Assembly: GCF_009909155.2 (NCBI RefSeq)
Contig: NZ_JAAAPM020000001.1
Location: forward strand, 62,001-126,000
Reading direction: 5' to 3'
Length of the DNA: 64,000 nt
Source: Flavobacterium undicola
Lineage (GTDB): Bacteria > Bacteroidota > Bacteroidia > Flavobacteriales > Flavobacteriaceae
Shown here in pieces: positions 10,114 through 19,249 of the stretch (positions are counted from its first letter, which is position 1; each line of letters opens with the position of its first letter). The notes below the pieces were generated by a model. That model was given only the letters and a program-made list of their open reading frames with translations, did no database searches and had not been told where the DNA came from. Made by a program: the position numbers and the translations under genes.

Positions 10114-11091
10114 TTATTTTTTTTCAATCAACTTTCTCAAAGTTTTCTTTGAAATCGTTGTAATCGTTCCGTGTTTATGTCCTTCCGGAAGTTGAATTTG
10201 AGAAGACACATCTTCAAAATTTTTAAAATCAGAAGTCTTAGCGGCTTTGTAATTTTTTGCTCCGTAATTGTCGTAATAAATCAACCAGTCGTTATCTTTC
10301 TTTAAAACTGTAGGCCCTTCTGAAAGATAGGCTGTAAACGGCTCAGAGATATTTTCGAAAGGCCCCAATGGTGTTTTTCCAAAAGCCACTTTTATATTTC
10401 GCATCGGTCTGGTGTTGTCTTTTAAAACCAATACATAATCGTTTTTGGCTCTTTTTAGAATCACACAATCAATGACAGAAAAACCAGGTTCGAAAAACAA
10501 TTTGGTATCCGAAAATGTTTTAAAATCCTTAGTCGTTACATAATACATTCGGTGATTGTTTTTCTCTTCTTCCTGTCCTTTTGCATATCGAAACGGAATA
10601 GTAGAAGCCCATATGATAATATACCTATCTTGTTCATCATCATAAAAAATTTCGGGAGCCCAGACATTGACAACCTCAGGCTCATTCTTCATCACATGAA
10701 TGTACTGCTGTTCTGACCAATGTATTAAATCTTTAGAACTGGCATAACCAAAACCGTCCCCGCCTTTCCAATCGGTTGTCCAAACCGTGTGATACACATC
10801 ATTTTTCCCCTTTACGATAGAAGGATCTCTCATGATTTTACTCTTTCCTGCTTCCGGTTTTAAGTAAGGCCCGCCCAAATCTTTCCAATGGTAACCGTCT
10901 TCACTGGAAGCCAAATACAATCCATCAGTAGCCGGTTCTCTAAACGAAGTGAACAGGTAAGCTTGTTTTGAATTAGAACAACTAAATAAAGTGAAAAACA
11001 ATAAAATCCCCACCCCAACCCTCCCCAAAGGGGAGGGAGTCGAGACCTGTTTATTACAATGTGCTTTATTATATATCATTATGTTTTTCAT
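10114..11091 (-). CDS. GH43-like five-bladed propeller lipoprotein
   Basis: Probably an arabinofuranosidase- or galactosidase-type enzyme anchored by lipid at Cys38 (TLFSC). The mature protein shows GH43-clan features: LYLASSEDGYHW, KIMRDPSIV, NVWAPEIFYD, and a later SEGPTVLK in which Glu is the likely acid. At about 325 residues it is a single propeller without an accessory domain. The usual N-terminal catalytic Asp is not obvious (YLFTSFREPA occupies that place), so activity should not be assumed. The 37-residue leader is odd: residues 19-29 (PSPLGRVGVGI) are encoded by one arm of a 33-bp repeat whose inverted copy lies upstream at 11182-11214. An internal GTG just before the hydrophobic stretch could be an alternative start. 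Confidence 0.7.
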   Translation of the reverse strand: MKNIMIYNKAHCNKQVSTPSPLGRVGVGILLFFTLFSCSNSKQAYLFTSFREPATDGLYLASSEDGYHWKDLGGPYLKPEAGKSKIMRDPSIVKGKNDVYHTVWTTDWKGGDGFGYASSKDLIHWSEQQYIHVMKNEPEVVNVWAPEIFYDDEQDRYIIIWASTIPFRYAKGQEEEKNNHRMYYVTTKDFKTFSDTKLFFEPGFSVIDCVILKRAKNDYVLVLKDNTRPMRNIKVAFGKTPLGPFENISEPFTAYLSEGPTVLKKDNDWLIYYDNYGAKNYKAAKTSDFKNFEDVSSQIQLPEGHKHGTITTISKKTLRKLIEKK

Positions 11092-11214
11092 TATCTCCAG
11101 TACTTAAATAACCAAAACTGAATTTAGTTTATAAATATTTTTTTTTAATTTCTAATTCATCCCAATTCTCAAGCAACGTCCCCCTCCCCTTTGGGGAGGG
11201 TTGGGGTGGGGATT
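11005..11214. repeat. 33-bp perfect inverted repeat pair, one arm inside a coding signal peptide
   Basis: The arms are at 11005-11037 and 11182-11214 and match perfectly over 33 bp in inverted orientation. They begin AATCCCCACCCC, and each also contains a small internal palindrome (CTCCCC-AAA-GGGGAG). The left arm lies within the 5' coding region of the GH43-like gene and is translated as PSPLGRVGVGI. The right arm lies just downstream of the GH28 stop codon. The enclosed 144 bp hold the GH43-like start codon and leader. Confidence 0.9.
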
Positions 11215-11217
11215 CTA

Positions 11218-12801
11218 TTATTCAACAACGGCTGCGGCGTTTAATGCTGCTCCTTTGTTTACTACTTTTTTCACATTGTTAAAAACGTTATTCTTTAAGT
11301 AAATCCCTTTGGTTTTAGCACCATCAGCATCCAGGAAAACATCGGTAGCAAACATTGGAAAATTATTATTAATCATCATGTTTGAAACATCCGTCAATTT
11401 AATCAATGGTGTATTTGCAACTGGTTTCATCGTAGCCACATTGTCTAAAATCAAATTAGTTGAATTTTCGATTTTGAAAGAAGCACCGATGGTCGTTGTA
11501 ATTTTTGCATCGTGAAACTCTATATTATCAGCAGTATTCAATGTAAATCCTTCTACAGACTGAATGTTGATATTCGAAAAAGAAATGTTTTGAACTGGCA
11601 TCTCAGAAATTCCATAAATAGTTCCTGCTTTCTTAACCTCTGTTCCTGTTAAATTACTGATGTGAATGTTTCTAAAAATTGGCGTTCGCTCTGAAACCGG
11701 CTCTTCTTTGCTCGATTTATCATAAAACAAATCCAAGATAACAGCCTCTTCTTTAATATTTTTCATCACGATATTGTCTATGCGAATGTCTTCGACAACA
11801 CCTCCACGACCACGAGCCGATTTCAATCGGATTCCTCTGTCTGTACCGTCAAAAACACAATTTGAAATCGTAATTTTTTTGATTCCACCCGACATTTCGC
11901 TTCCAATAACAACACCACCGTGACCACTCAACATCGTACAATTAGTAATCGTTACGTTCTCTGTTGCTACGTTATACTTACGACCGTCTTCGTCTCTTCC
12001 TGATTTGATTGTAATACAATCGTCGCCTACGCTAATGTGACAATTCGAAATGTGTACATTTTTGCAAGACGAAGGATTGATTCCGTCAGTATTAGGTGAA
12101 TGCGGATTATTAATTGTAATTCCCGTAATGGTTATGTTCTCACAAAACTCCGGGTTTATCGTCCAGAAAGGAGAATTTTGAAAAGTAACTCCTTCGATTA
12201 AAATGTTCTTACAATTAAGTACCTGGAAAAAAGAAGGTCTGAAAAACTTTTTGTCAATAGTTCTTTTGTAGTAAGCCTCATACTTAATTCCCTTGTTTTG
12301 CTCTTCCCACAAGGTTTGATACTTCGTTTGTGGTATCGGCCCTTTGGCTGTTTCAATACGATACACTTCATTCCACCAGGCTTTTCCCTGACCGTCGATA
12401 ACGCCTCTTCCTTTGATAGTAATATTCTCGGCATCTTTAGCGTAGAATAATGGTGAAAAAGTTTTCATCATGATTCCCTCATAACGCATTTCTACATAAG
12501 GCAAATAATCATCGAAATTCTCAGAAAATTTCAAAACTGCCCCTGCATCCACATAAATCGTAATGTTGCTTTTTAATTTCAAAGCACCAGTTAAATAATT
12601 TCCTGTAGGAAAAAAAATCGTTCCTCCTCCATTAGTTGATGCTTTATCAATAGCTTTTTGAATGGCTGTAGTACACAAGATTCCTTTATTGTTTCCACCT
12701 GCATCTAGAATATTAATCCAACCTTCATTTTTGGCATTGGCGGTGGTCAAAGCCAACAAAAAAATTAAACTAAGTACTAAATATTTTTTCATAAAATTCA
12801 T
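11218..12801 (-). CDS. GH28 polygalacturonase-family enzyme
   Basis: Secreted right-handed beta-helix hydrolase of family GH28, acting on galacturonosyl linkages in pectin. The signature residues are all present: NTDG (Asp239), GDDC (Asp260-Asp261), SGHGGVVIGSE (His294), and RLKS (Arg325-Lys327) in the RxK position. The signal peptide is MKKYLVLSLIFLLALTTANA. The chosen start is the ATG at 12801. The frame could be extended to a TTG at 12807, and a further ATG exists at 12792. It begins within a few bases of the GH140 stop, so the two genes are probably coupled. Whether it is endo- or exo-acting, or specific for an RG-II backbone, cannot be told. Confidence 0.93.
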   Translation of the reverse strand: MNFMKKYLVLSLIFLLALTTANAKNEGWINILDAGGNNKGILCTTAIQKAIDKASTNGGGTIFFPTGNYLTGALKLKSNITIYVDAGAVLKFSENFDDYLPYVEMRYEGIMMKTFSPLFYAKDAENITIKGRGVIDGQGKAWWNEVYRIETAKGPIPQTKYQTLWEEQNKGIKYEAYYKRTIDKKFFRPSFFQVLNCKNILIEGVTFQNSPFWTINPEFCENITITGITINNPHSPNTDGINPSSCKNVHISNCHISVGDDCITIKSGRDEDGRKYNVATENVTITNCTMLSGHGGVVIGSEMSGGIKKITISNCVFDGTDRGIRLKSARGRGGVVEDIRIDNIVMKNIKEEAVILDLFYDKSSKEEPVSERTPIFRNIHISNLTGTEVKKAGTIYGISEMPVQNISFSNINIQSVEGFTLNTADNIEFHDAKITTTIGASFKIENSTNLILDNVATMKPVANTPLIKLTDVSNMMINNNFPMFATDVFLDADGAKTKGIYLKNNVFNNVKKVVNKGAALNAAAVVE

Positions 12802-12807
12802 CTTCAA

Positions 12808-14214
12808 TTATTTTGATGTTAAAACTAAAACCCAGTCATTTCCATCCACTTTTTCACCTGGAGGATCAAATTGTAAAACAGCTGTATTTTTAAATTCTCC
12901 TATAGTTTTCTCTACTCCATTTCTAGGATTGAACCAGGCAGCCTTTACTTTTGCTCCTTTAATTTTCCCCATATTCAACGACATGGTTTTTCCGTTATAC
13001 GTATAAACTAAAACATAATCGGCTCCTCTTGTAGCAGCTAAATAATCATACTTTGCACCTTGATTAGCAACTATGGATTCGTCTGGAACACGACTAAAAT
13101 AATTGCGTTTCAGGATTAATTTTTTTACATATTGCATTTGGCCTGCTCCCGGAGCATTCAGCTCGTCACTCCAGATTGCTTTGTTTCCATAAGCTCCTTT
13201 CTTTTCACCTTTATGATACATTTGCATTACGGCATTATTTCCATAAGTAAAACCGGCACCTCCTGCAAAAACTGACCAATAAGCATATCTTCTCAAATCC
13301 TGATCTTTCCATTTTGGTTGCAAAGTATCATGTAAACCATGAGGAATTCCTTCATAAGAAGGTTCTCCGTCTAATGTTGGCTTAGTAGGTTTTAAAGCAA
13401 AATCTCTCAATACAAATTTGTAATTGTCTTCTTTGAAAGAATTTGGCAAAGTATCCTGATCATATCTTCTATGTCCTGATTGAAACATATTAAAATCCAA
13501 CCAACTTGCATTATGATAATTTTCAGATGAATCCGTACGTCCAAATGGGTGAAAAGTCACTAATTGTTTTGGATTATTAGTCTTTAAAGTACTTCCAATG
13601 GTATTCCAGATATCCGTGAATTTATCTCCATAAGTGTCTCCACCATTCAACCAGATTACATTGGTTCTGTTTTTAAATCTTTCGGCTAAAAATTTAGCGT
13701 ATTTTTCAACCTGAGCTTTAGTTACTTTACTGTCTTTACTACTAATATTAGTTCCCCAAACCGGTACCATAGCCAGGTAAATTCCGTTTTTTTGCGCTAC
13801 ATCCAGAGCATAATCTACATGATCCCAAAAATCATATTCAGCCGGATTATTAAAATTATTTCCAGAAGTAGTTAATGGTTTAGATACATCCGCATCAATC
13901 AGTGCCGCATCACCATAAACATTCTTGGCTGTTATATTATGCAACACCATTACCTGAATAACATTGTAACCTTTTGCTTTTCTATCCTGAAAATAAGTAT
14001 TCATCTCTTCACGGCTCAACTTCCCAAAAGTTAACCAACCCGTATCTCCCAACCAGAAAAAAGGTTTCCCATCCTCGGTTTGAAAATAGTGTTTGTTTGA
14101 GGAAATTTGGAGTTTTTGCAAAGGCTTCGCAGTGTTCTGACCCTGACCAGAAATAGTCACAAAGCTCAATCCTACAAGAGTAATTATTCTACCAATTGTC
14201 TTAGCTATTTTCAT
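12808..14214 (-). CDS. GH140 apiosidase-family glycosidase (DUF4038)
   Basis: Secreted (beta/alpha)8 enzyme with the DUF4038/GH140 signature GKPFFWLGDTGWLTFGKLS after a signal peptide ending in GQGQ. Candidate catalytic acids are Asp193 in WLNGGDTYG and Glu284 in LDGEPSYEGIP. The last 85 residues form the small C-terminal sandwich typical of this family (VLVYTYNGKTMSLNM). The founding GH140 enzyme releases the base of RG-II side chains by cutting the apiosyl-galacturonate bond, so this gene is the strongest marker for an RG-II or apiogalacturonan substrate. Its stop codon almost touches the GH28 start. Confidence 0.88.
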   Translation of the reverse strand: MKIAKTIGRIITLVGLSFVTISGQGQNTAKPLQKLQISSNKHYFQTEDGKPFFWLGDTGWLTFGKLSREEMNTYFQDRKAKGYNVIQVMVLHNITAKNVYGDAALIDADVSKPLTTSGNNFNNPAEYDFWDHVDYALDVAQKNGIYLAMVPVWGTNISSKDSKVTKAQVEKYAKFLAERFKNRTNVIWLNGGDTYGDKFTDIWNTIGSTLKTNNPKQLVTFHPFGRTDSSENYHNASWLDFNMFQSGHRRYDQDTLPNSFKEDNYKFVLRDFALKPTKPTLDGEPSYEGIPHGLHDTLQPKWKDQDLRRYAYWSVFAGGAGFTYGNNAVMQMYHKGEKKGAYGNKAIWSDELNAPGAGQMQYVKKLILKRNYFSRVPDESIVANQGAKYDYLAATRGADYVLVYTYNGKTMSLNMGKIKGAKVKAAWFNPRNGVEKTIGEFKNTAVLQFDPPGEKVDGNDWVLVLTSK

Positions 14215-14249
14215 AAGTTTAAATTTTATTTTTTAGAGGTAACATATGG

Positions 14250-14310
14250 TATCGCCTTTTTAATCTATGGTGTTTGCTTACGCAAACTTGTTATTAGTGG
14301 CGATTTCATT
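14250..14310. other. Spacer with nested hairpin between DUF6298-like gene and GH140
   Basis: The spacer contains a short perfect hairpin, GTTTGC-TTAC-GCAAAC (about 14270-14285). It is enclosed by the complementary blocks ATCGCC (near 14255) and GGCGAT (near 14303). In the minus-strand transcript it would sit shortly after the DUF6298-like stop and before the GH140 start. No T-run follows, so it may be a processing or stability element rather than a terminator. Confidence 0.45.
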
Positions 14311-17300
14311 TTATTTCTTTTTTATATATGCTACTATTTTATTTTCTTTTGCTGCTGGAGCTGCCAAAGTGTATGCTGTTTTTCCTTGAATTGTTTCTTT
14401 AGAAATAACATTTCCATTTTCAGCATTAATCCAATACACTTCAAAAGCACCATTATATTGTGATAAATCAACAGTCACTTTATTCGCTTTTAACAGATAA
14501 AAAAGATAGGCTTTTCCATCCTCTTTTAAAGTCCAAATAGCACTGTTGTAATTCTCCCCTTGAGTTGTTTTCATGTTTGCCAATGACTCATAAAAACCTG
14601 AAACTGCAACCTTAGGAATTGCCGGCAAAGAACCTCCGGCCATTAAAACAGACCAACCAAATCGATTTGCTGCAGGAGTATTATAAATAACAGCTTTGTC
14701 AGCGTATTTATCTCGGTATTCGCGAACCGCTCTATACACTTCTTCATCGGTTTCTTTTCCTACCTTAATTTGTCTGGCGTGTTGTCTTGGTGCTAAATTT
14801 TTACCTCCTTCAGGAGCATACAAGCTTCCGTCTTCTTTGTAATACCAATATCTGATATCAATTACATCAACTACAGCAGCTCTGGTGGCATCATTTAAAA
14901 TGGCATCTTGCACATCTTTAGTAGCACTTAAAGCTATCTTCGATTCGTTTTGATGTGCTTTTTTGTAATTAGCTGTAACGTCTAACCAAAATTGCATGAA
15001 CGTCAACGGCCCTGTATATTCGGCACTTGTAAGTTGCAATACATTGGCATTATCTTTAAAGTTCTCTAAACTTTTTTCGATAAAACCCTGATGTAATTTC
15101 TTGATATTCTCATTTTTAATATCATAAAATTGTTCGGCAATAAAGATTCTTTTATCCCCCATATAAGGCGGTGGTTCAGGAAGCCCTGTATTATTGATAT
15201 TATTGGCTGGTCGCCAAGGAGAACTTGCCCAGTGCGCTCCTGCTTCTAAAATATTATGTTGAAAATATTGTTCGTTCATCAATATTTTATCCTGTTGAGC
15301 GGCAAGTTGAGCAAATGTTTTCAAACGATCCCAATACCAGGTATTGAATCTTGTTAAATCGTATTTGCTTAAATGATCCCAAGCCGTACCTTGGCCAGTT
15401 CTATCAAATGGTTGTTCATAAAAAGGAGCCCAAACATCAGCATCCATTCTGCGAATGCGTTCGTGATCGGCCATACGTTGTTCGTACCATAAACCATAAT
15501 TATGATCCAAAGCCACTTTGTTATTATCAACTAAAAACTGAACTGTTTCGGATAAATTATCAGTATAACCCAATCCATAATGTCCCGGCACAAAACGGCT
15601 AATATGTGGTTTTGCTTTAGAAACATCCGAATCACGTAAACTTCCTCTCCACCATGACACATCAGTAGTCTCGCCCGAAAGCAATCCTTTATCGCTAATT
15701 AAAAGTCCGTTTTTAATTGTGATTTTTCCTGAAACTGCTTCAGTCGATTTGGATTCTGCCTTTACTTCATTAATCACTTTTGCTTTTGATGAATTACTGG
15801 CAATTGGGTTTCGAGTTGCAGCCTCGGCAATCCATTGTTTCAAGGTCGTTTGTTTCTTGAATGATTCAGCCGTTAAAGCTGCTGCTTGTGCCATTGTTGG
15901 ACTCGAAGAAGGTTCTGTCCCTAAATCTAAAATTTGAGCTTGCATTGGCAATTTGCCAAGACGTTGTTCAAGCAAAGCATAATATAAACTTCTTGGATTA
16001 ATATGACTATTTACATCATTCCAATGTCCGTTTCCTGCCCATTGTGCCCAAACTCCAAAAACCCAGTTATCGGCCGTAGGCGGACTAAAATTATCTATTT
16101 TAGATGCCGATGTTTCCCAGATCACACTATTGGCTGCATTCCAACCAATTCCGCGACCATCTTGTCCTAAATTTTTAAAACTTAACGCATTTCCATCAAT
16201 TAAAACTACGTCAAAAAGCATTCCTGTAGCCCAGCTTCCAATGGAACCACTAAAACTATAAGGCAAATAAGATTGACATTGTAAAAAGACATTTGGCCCT
16301 GCTGTAGCATAACCGCCAACAGCAAAATCATTATAACCATATTCGGAATAGCAACGTTGAAACAAGGTTTGTTGTCCTTCAGTATAAAAAGTATTTCTTC
16401 TAAAAGCGGCAATTTCCGAAACCGGATTTATAGACATACAATCTTCAACGGTAATTCTTTTGGCCGATTTCAAAATCGAAACTGCACCACCGGCAAACTG
16501 TTCAAAATTAACTTGTCTAACCCAAACATCTTCGGCATTTTGAATCGAAACGCCATGCCATCTATGCTGTTCGTCTTTTGGATTTGTAGTATCAAACTCC
16601 GATTTTAAAGTCAAATTTTCGACTCCAATACTATTAATTCGACCCAACCAATTATAAACCACTACTTCCGATGGGGCTAATTTTTCGCTCAAAGCATTCG
16701 TCAATGGAGCGTCAATAGTGATTTTGTTATTCTGTACCTGAGTCACTTCTCTATCGGCACGAATTACAAAATCATCTTTTTTCCAACCTATCCATCCCGT
16801 TTCTCCGCCATAATCTTTCAATTCCAAACTATCAATCCAATTTTGGGTAATAGGAGTATTGATTAAAATATGATCGCCTTTTTTAATAGTAGCACTATTT
16901 TTTAATGAAATTGTGGTGCTTCCTAATGGCGTATACGCATCGGTTAATTGAAATTTATCTTTCAAAACACGATTGTCTGTTCCCGAAATAGTAACAATTG
17001 CTTCTCTATTAGTTCCTGTTCCCAGTATAATTGTTCCGTTATTTCCAGCTCCGCTTCCTCTTAGAACAATTCCGCTCACCTTCATACTAATTACTCCCGA
17101 AACCTTATAAGTTCCTTTGTCTAAAAGTACTGCTCCTCTAAAACCATTAGCATCCGCTTTGAGTGTCGCAACGTAATCTATCGCTGCCTGAATTGTAGCC
17201 GTAGCATCTGCTGAAATATTTGGTACAAATGCTTTTACTGCAACATCTGGAACAGCAAATTCGCCAGCGCGATAGCCTGCAAATGAGAAATCCGGGATTT

Positions 17301-17490
17301 CATTTCCTGAGTTATCTTTAGTTCTAATTATTTTTCCAGCCTTATCTTTAGCAATGGTAGGAAAGTTATTTTGAGCATTTAAAGAGCCTACTAAAAACAA
17401 CAACAAAAGTGTCTCCATACGAAGACACTTGTTGATTGTGTTGTTAAAACAATTCTTTATTTTACTCAAATATGGATATTTGTTTTTCAT
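14311..17490 (-). CDS. Two-module secreted protein: beta-helix plus DUF6298-like barrel
   Basis: A 1059-residue pectin-locus protein without a safe enzyme assignment. After a signal (LLLLFLVGSLNAQ), residues of about 45-500 look like a right-handed pectate-lyase-type beta-helix (TATIQAAIDYVATL, LLDKGTYKVSGVI, VENLTLKSEFD). A linker rich in Ser, Ala and Lys follows at about 545-590. The C-terminal 450 residues contain SWWRGSLRDSD, LDHNYGLWYEQRMADHERI, DVWAPFYEQPFDR and QLTSAEYTG, resembling proteins annotated DUF6298 and suggestive of a barrel. The start is the ATG at 17490. A second ATG at 17418 would also give a signal peptide and lies in the loop of a coding hairpin. Location next to GH140 and PL1 supports a carbohydrate-active role. 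Confidence 0.65.
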   Translation of the reverse strand: MKNKYPYLSKIKNCFNNTINKCLRMETLLLLFLVGSLNAQNNFPTIAKDKAGKIIRTKDNSGNEIPDFSFAGYRAGEFAVPDVAVKAFVPNISADATATIQAAIDYVATLKADANGFRGAVLLDKGTYKVSGVISMKVSGIVLRGSGAGNNGTIILGTGTNREAIVTISGTDNRVLKDKFQLTDAYTPLGSTTISLKNSATIKKGDHILINTPITQNWIDSLELKDYGGETGWIGWKKDDFVIRADREVTQVQNNKITIDAPLTNALSEKLAPSEVVVYNWLGRINSIGVENLTLKSEFDTTNPKDEQHRWHGVSIQNAEDVWVRQVNFEQFAGGAVSILKSAKRITVEDCMSINPVSEIAAFRRNTFYTEGQQTLFQRCYSEYGYNDFAVGGYATAGPNVFLQCQSYLPYSFSGSIGSWATGMLFDVVLIDGNALSFKNLGQDGRGIGWNAANSVIWETSASKIDNFSPPTADNWVFGVWAQWAGNGHWNDVNSHINPRSLYYALLEQRLGKLPMQAQILDLGTEPSSSPTMAQAAALTAESFKKQTTLKQWIAEAATRNPIASNSSKAKVINEVKAESKSTEAVSGKITIKNGLLISDKGLLSGETTDVSWWRGSLRDSDVSKAKPHISRFVPGHYGLGYTDNLSETVQFLVDNNKVALDHNYGLWYEQRMADHERIRRMDADVWAPFYEQPFDRTGQGTAWDHLSKYDLTRFNTWYWDRLKTFAQLAAQQDKILMNEQYFQHNILEAGAHWASSPWRPANNINNTGLPEPPPYMGDKRIFIAEQFYDIKNENIKKLHQGFIEKSLENFKDNANVLQLTSAEYTGPLTFMQFWLDVTANYKKAHQNESKIALSATKDVQDAILNDATRAAVVDVIDIRYWYYKEDGSLYAPEGGKNLAPRQHARQIKVGKETDEEVYRAVREYRDKYADKAVIYNTPAANRFGWSVLMAGGSLPAIPKVAVSGFYESLANMKTTQGENYNSAIWTLKEDGKAYLFYLLKANKVTVDLSQYNGAFEVYWINAENGNVISKETIQGKTAYTLAAPAAKENKIVAYIKKK
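17407..17430 (-). other. Coding hairpin with Met25 codon in its loop
   Basis: Within the signal-peptide region of the DUF6298-like gene, AAGTGTCT (17407-17414) and AGACACTT (17423-17430) form a perfect 8-bp stem. The 8-nt loop carries the ATG of Met25, an alternative start. It could influence which start codon is used. It may also be chance. Confidence 0.4.
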
Positions 17491-17531
17491 ATATAAAGAC
17501 CCAAAAGATCATTTTTAATATTAAATCAAAA

Positions 17532-19226
17532 CTATTGTAGCAAACCAGCTGTAAGACTTAAAAGAGTATCTTTATTATTCTCCGGATTAGTCCAATCTAC
17601 TTTTTTAGTAGGATCAATTCCGTTGATATATTTTTCGATATTGTTATAACCATCTCCGTTTAAATCACCTTTTGCATCTGAAGCATCTTTAGGATTCAAA
17701 CCGTATTTTATTTCCCAGGCATCTGGAATACCATCATTATCTGAATCTTTATAGGCTTTTCCTTTATACACCGGATAACCTCCTACTTGTTCCGGACTAG
17801 TAATAATTCCTTTTTTATAAGAATCAGCAGGCAATCTTCTTTTAATAAATTCTTTTCCAATGGTATTTTCTAAACCGTCTTTTACCTCAATTTTCCCAGT
17901 TCTAACCTGTTTGATAATACGCTCATCAACCGCATCTCTTTTTGGGAAAGTGGCACCAACATTATTCAAAACATACTCATAAGCTGCTTCGGCACTCATA
18001 ATGGTAATTTTTGGCATTGGAAAAGCTTGATTTTGTTTAATCATAGCCAACTTATCTTTAGCTTGCTCTAAATTAAGATTTTCTAATTGAACTCCACCAT
18101 TCCAGTTGTCTTTAGTTACTTCGGGAACACCGTAAATAAAATTCCCATTTACATAAGCTCTTCCAAAAGTTTTAGGTTCCATACCACCCGATTCTGGTTT
18201 TAAGATTCTGTATTGAATAGGCTCTCCTTTAGGAGTAATAGGGCCTGGTTTGAAATAGTTATTGATGATATTAAACATCGAACGATAATCGCCTCCATCA
18301 AGTGAACGATTCCACCAATTGAAAACCACATTATTCACAAAATTAAAATCGCCATACATTCCGATAGAACAGTTTCTAGAAATATTATCCGCCCAAAGGT
18401 TACGCATAAAAGTACTGTTTAAACCTCCAATTGTACTTCCAAAAGCATGATTGTAAGTATCTAAACCTTCTGAAGAAATCGTGTTTTGAATCGTAATATT
18501 ACAAGCTGGCAATTTTTCTAATTTTGATTTAGGATTCGCTTGAAATTGGTGGCGGTACAACGAAATATTCTCGTCTAATCCCCAACTCACCGAACAGTGA
18601 TCCACAATTACGTTTCCAATTACATTTCCACCAAGTGCATCGTCTCTTCGACTTACATCGGTAGCTCCTCTTCTAAAACGCATGTGTCTTATAATCACAT
18701 CATGAGTATCCACTTCTAAAGTTTCTCCGGCAATACAAATACCGTCACCAGGAGCCGTTTGACCCGCAATGGTAACATAAGGTGCCCGCATACTGATGCG
18801 TTTTTTTAATTTGATAATTCCTGAAACGTTAAAAACAATAATTCTTGCTCCTACCGCCTCACAGGCTTCTCTAAAAGTTCCCGGCCCGCTATCTTCTAAA
18901 CTGCTTACAACAAATACTTTTCCTCCTCTACCACCAGGAGTAAACTCTCCACCACCTTCGGCTCCGGGAAAGGCAGGAATGCTTGCGTGAACAAAATCTT
19001 TTGGATAGGATGCCCAAGGCAAATACGGACGACCTAGTAGCGTTTCTGATTTGATGACCTGTTCGTTATCAGTCCAAATTTTAGCTAATCTTTCTTCTTC
19101 TTGCTTTAGAATAGCATCTGTTTTATCTTGAACTTCTTTTGGAATTTCAGGATATTGGGCGTGCATAACCGAACAACTAAATAGGAATAAACCTAAGTTG
19201 AACAGCGAATTTAAATTGTACTTCAT
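17532..19226 (-). CDS. PL1-family pectate lyase with calcium-binding C-terminal repeats (paralog 1)
   Basis: Secreted beta-helix lyase that would cleave homogalacturonan by beta-elimination. It has a signal peptide ending VMHAQ, a leader of about 70 residues, then the PL1 core beginning IPAFPGAEGGG with GGRGGKVFVVSSLEDSGPGT, YVTIAGQTAPGDGI and VIIRHMRFRRG. The C-terminus (about 490-540) carries TSP3/EF-hand-like acidic repeats, DSDNDGIPDAWEIKYGLNP and GDLNGDGYNNIEKYINGIDP. The architecture is the same as in the gene at 20011-21732, so the two look like diverged duplicates separated by the DUF3826 gene. Confidence 0.9.
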   Translation of the reverse strand: MKYNLNSLFNLGLFLFSCSVMHAQYPEIPKEVQDKTDAILKQEEERLAKIWTDNEQVIKSETLLGRPYLPWASYPKDFVHASIPAFPGAEGGGEFTPGGRGGKVFVVSSLEDSGPGTFREACEAVGARIIVFNVSGIIKLKKRISMRAPYVTIAGQTAPGDGICIAGETLEVDTHDVIIRHMRFRRGATDVSRRDDALGGNVIGNVIVDHCSVSWGLDENISLYRHQFQANPKSKLEKLPACNITIQNTISSEGLDTYNHAFGSTIGGLNSTFMRNLWADNISRNCSIGMYGDFNFVNNVVFNWWNRSLDGGDYRSMFNIINNYFKPGPITPKGEPIQYRILKPESGGMEPKTFGRAYVNGNFIYGVPEVTKDNWNGGVQLENLNLEQAKDKLAMIKQNQAFPMPKITIMSAEAAYEYVLNNVGATFPKRDAVDERIIKQVRTGKIEVKDGLENTIGKEFIKRRLPADSYKKGIITSPEQVGGYPVYKGKAYKDSDNDGIPDAWEIKYGLNPKDASDAKGDLNGDGYNNIEKYINGIDPTKKVDWTNPENNKDTLLSLTAGLLQ

Positions 19227-19249
19227 TTTTTGAGGGTGTTAAGAATGAA

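Noticed and set aside
12198..12434. 78-codon minus-strand frame inside GH28
   Set aside because: It lies in a different frame from the well-supported GH28 helix and has no features.
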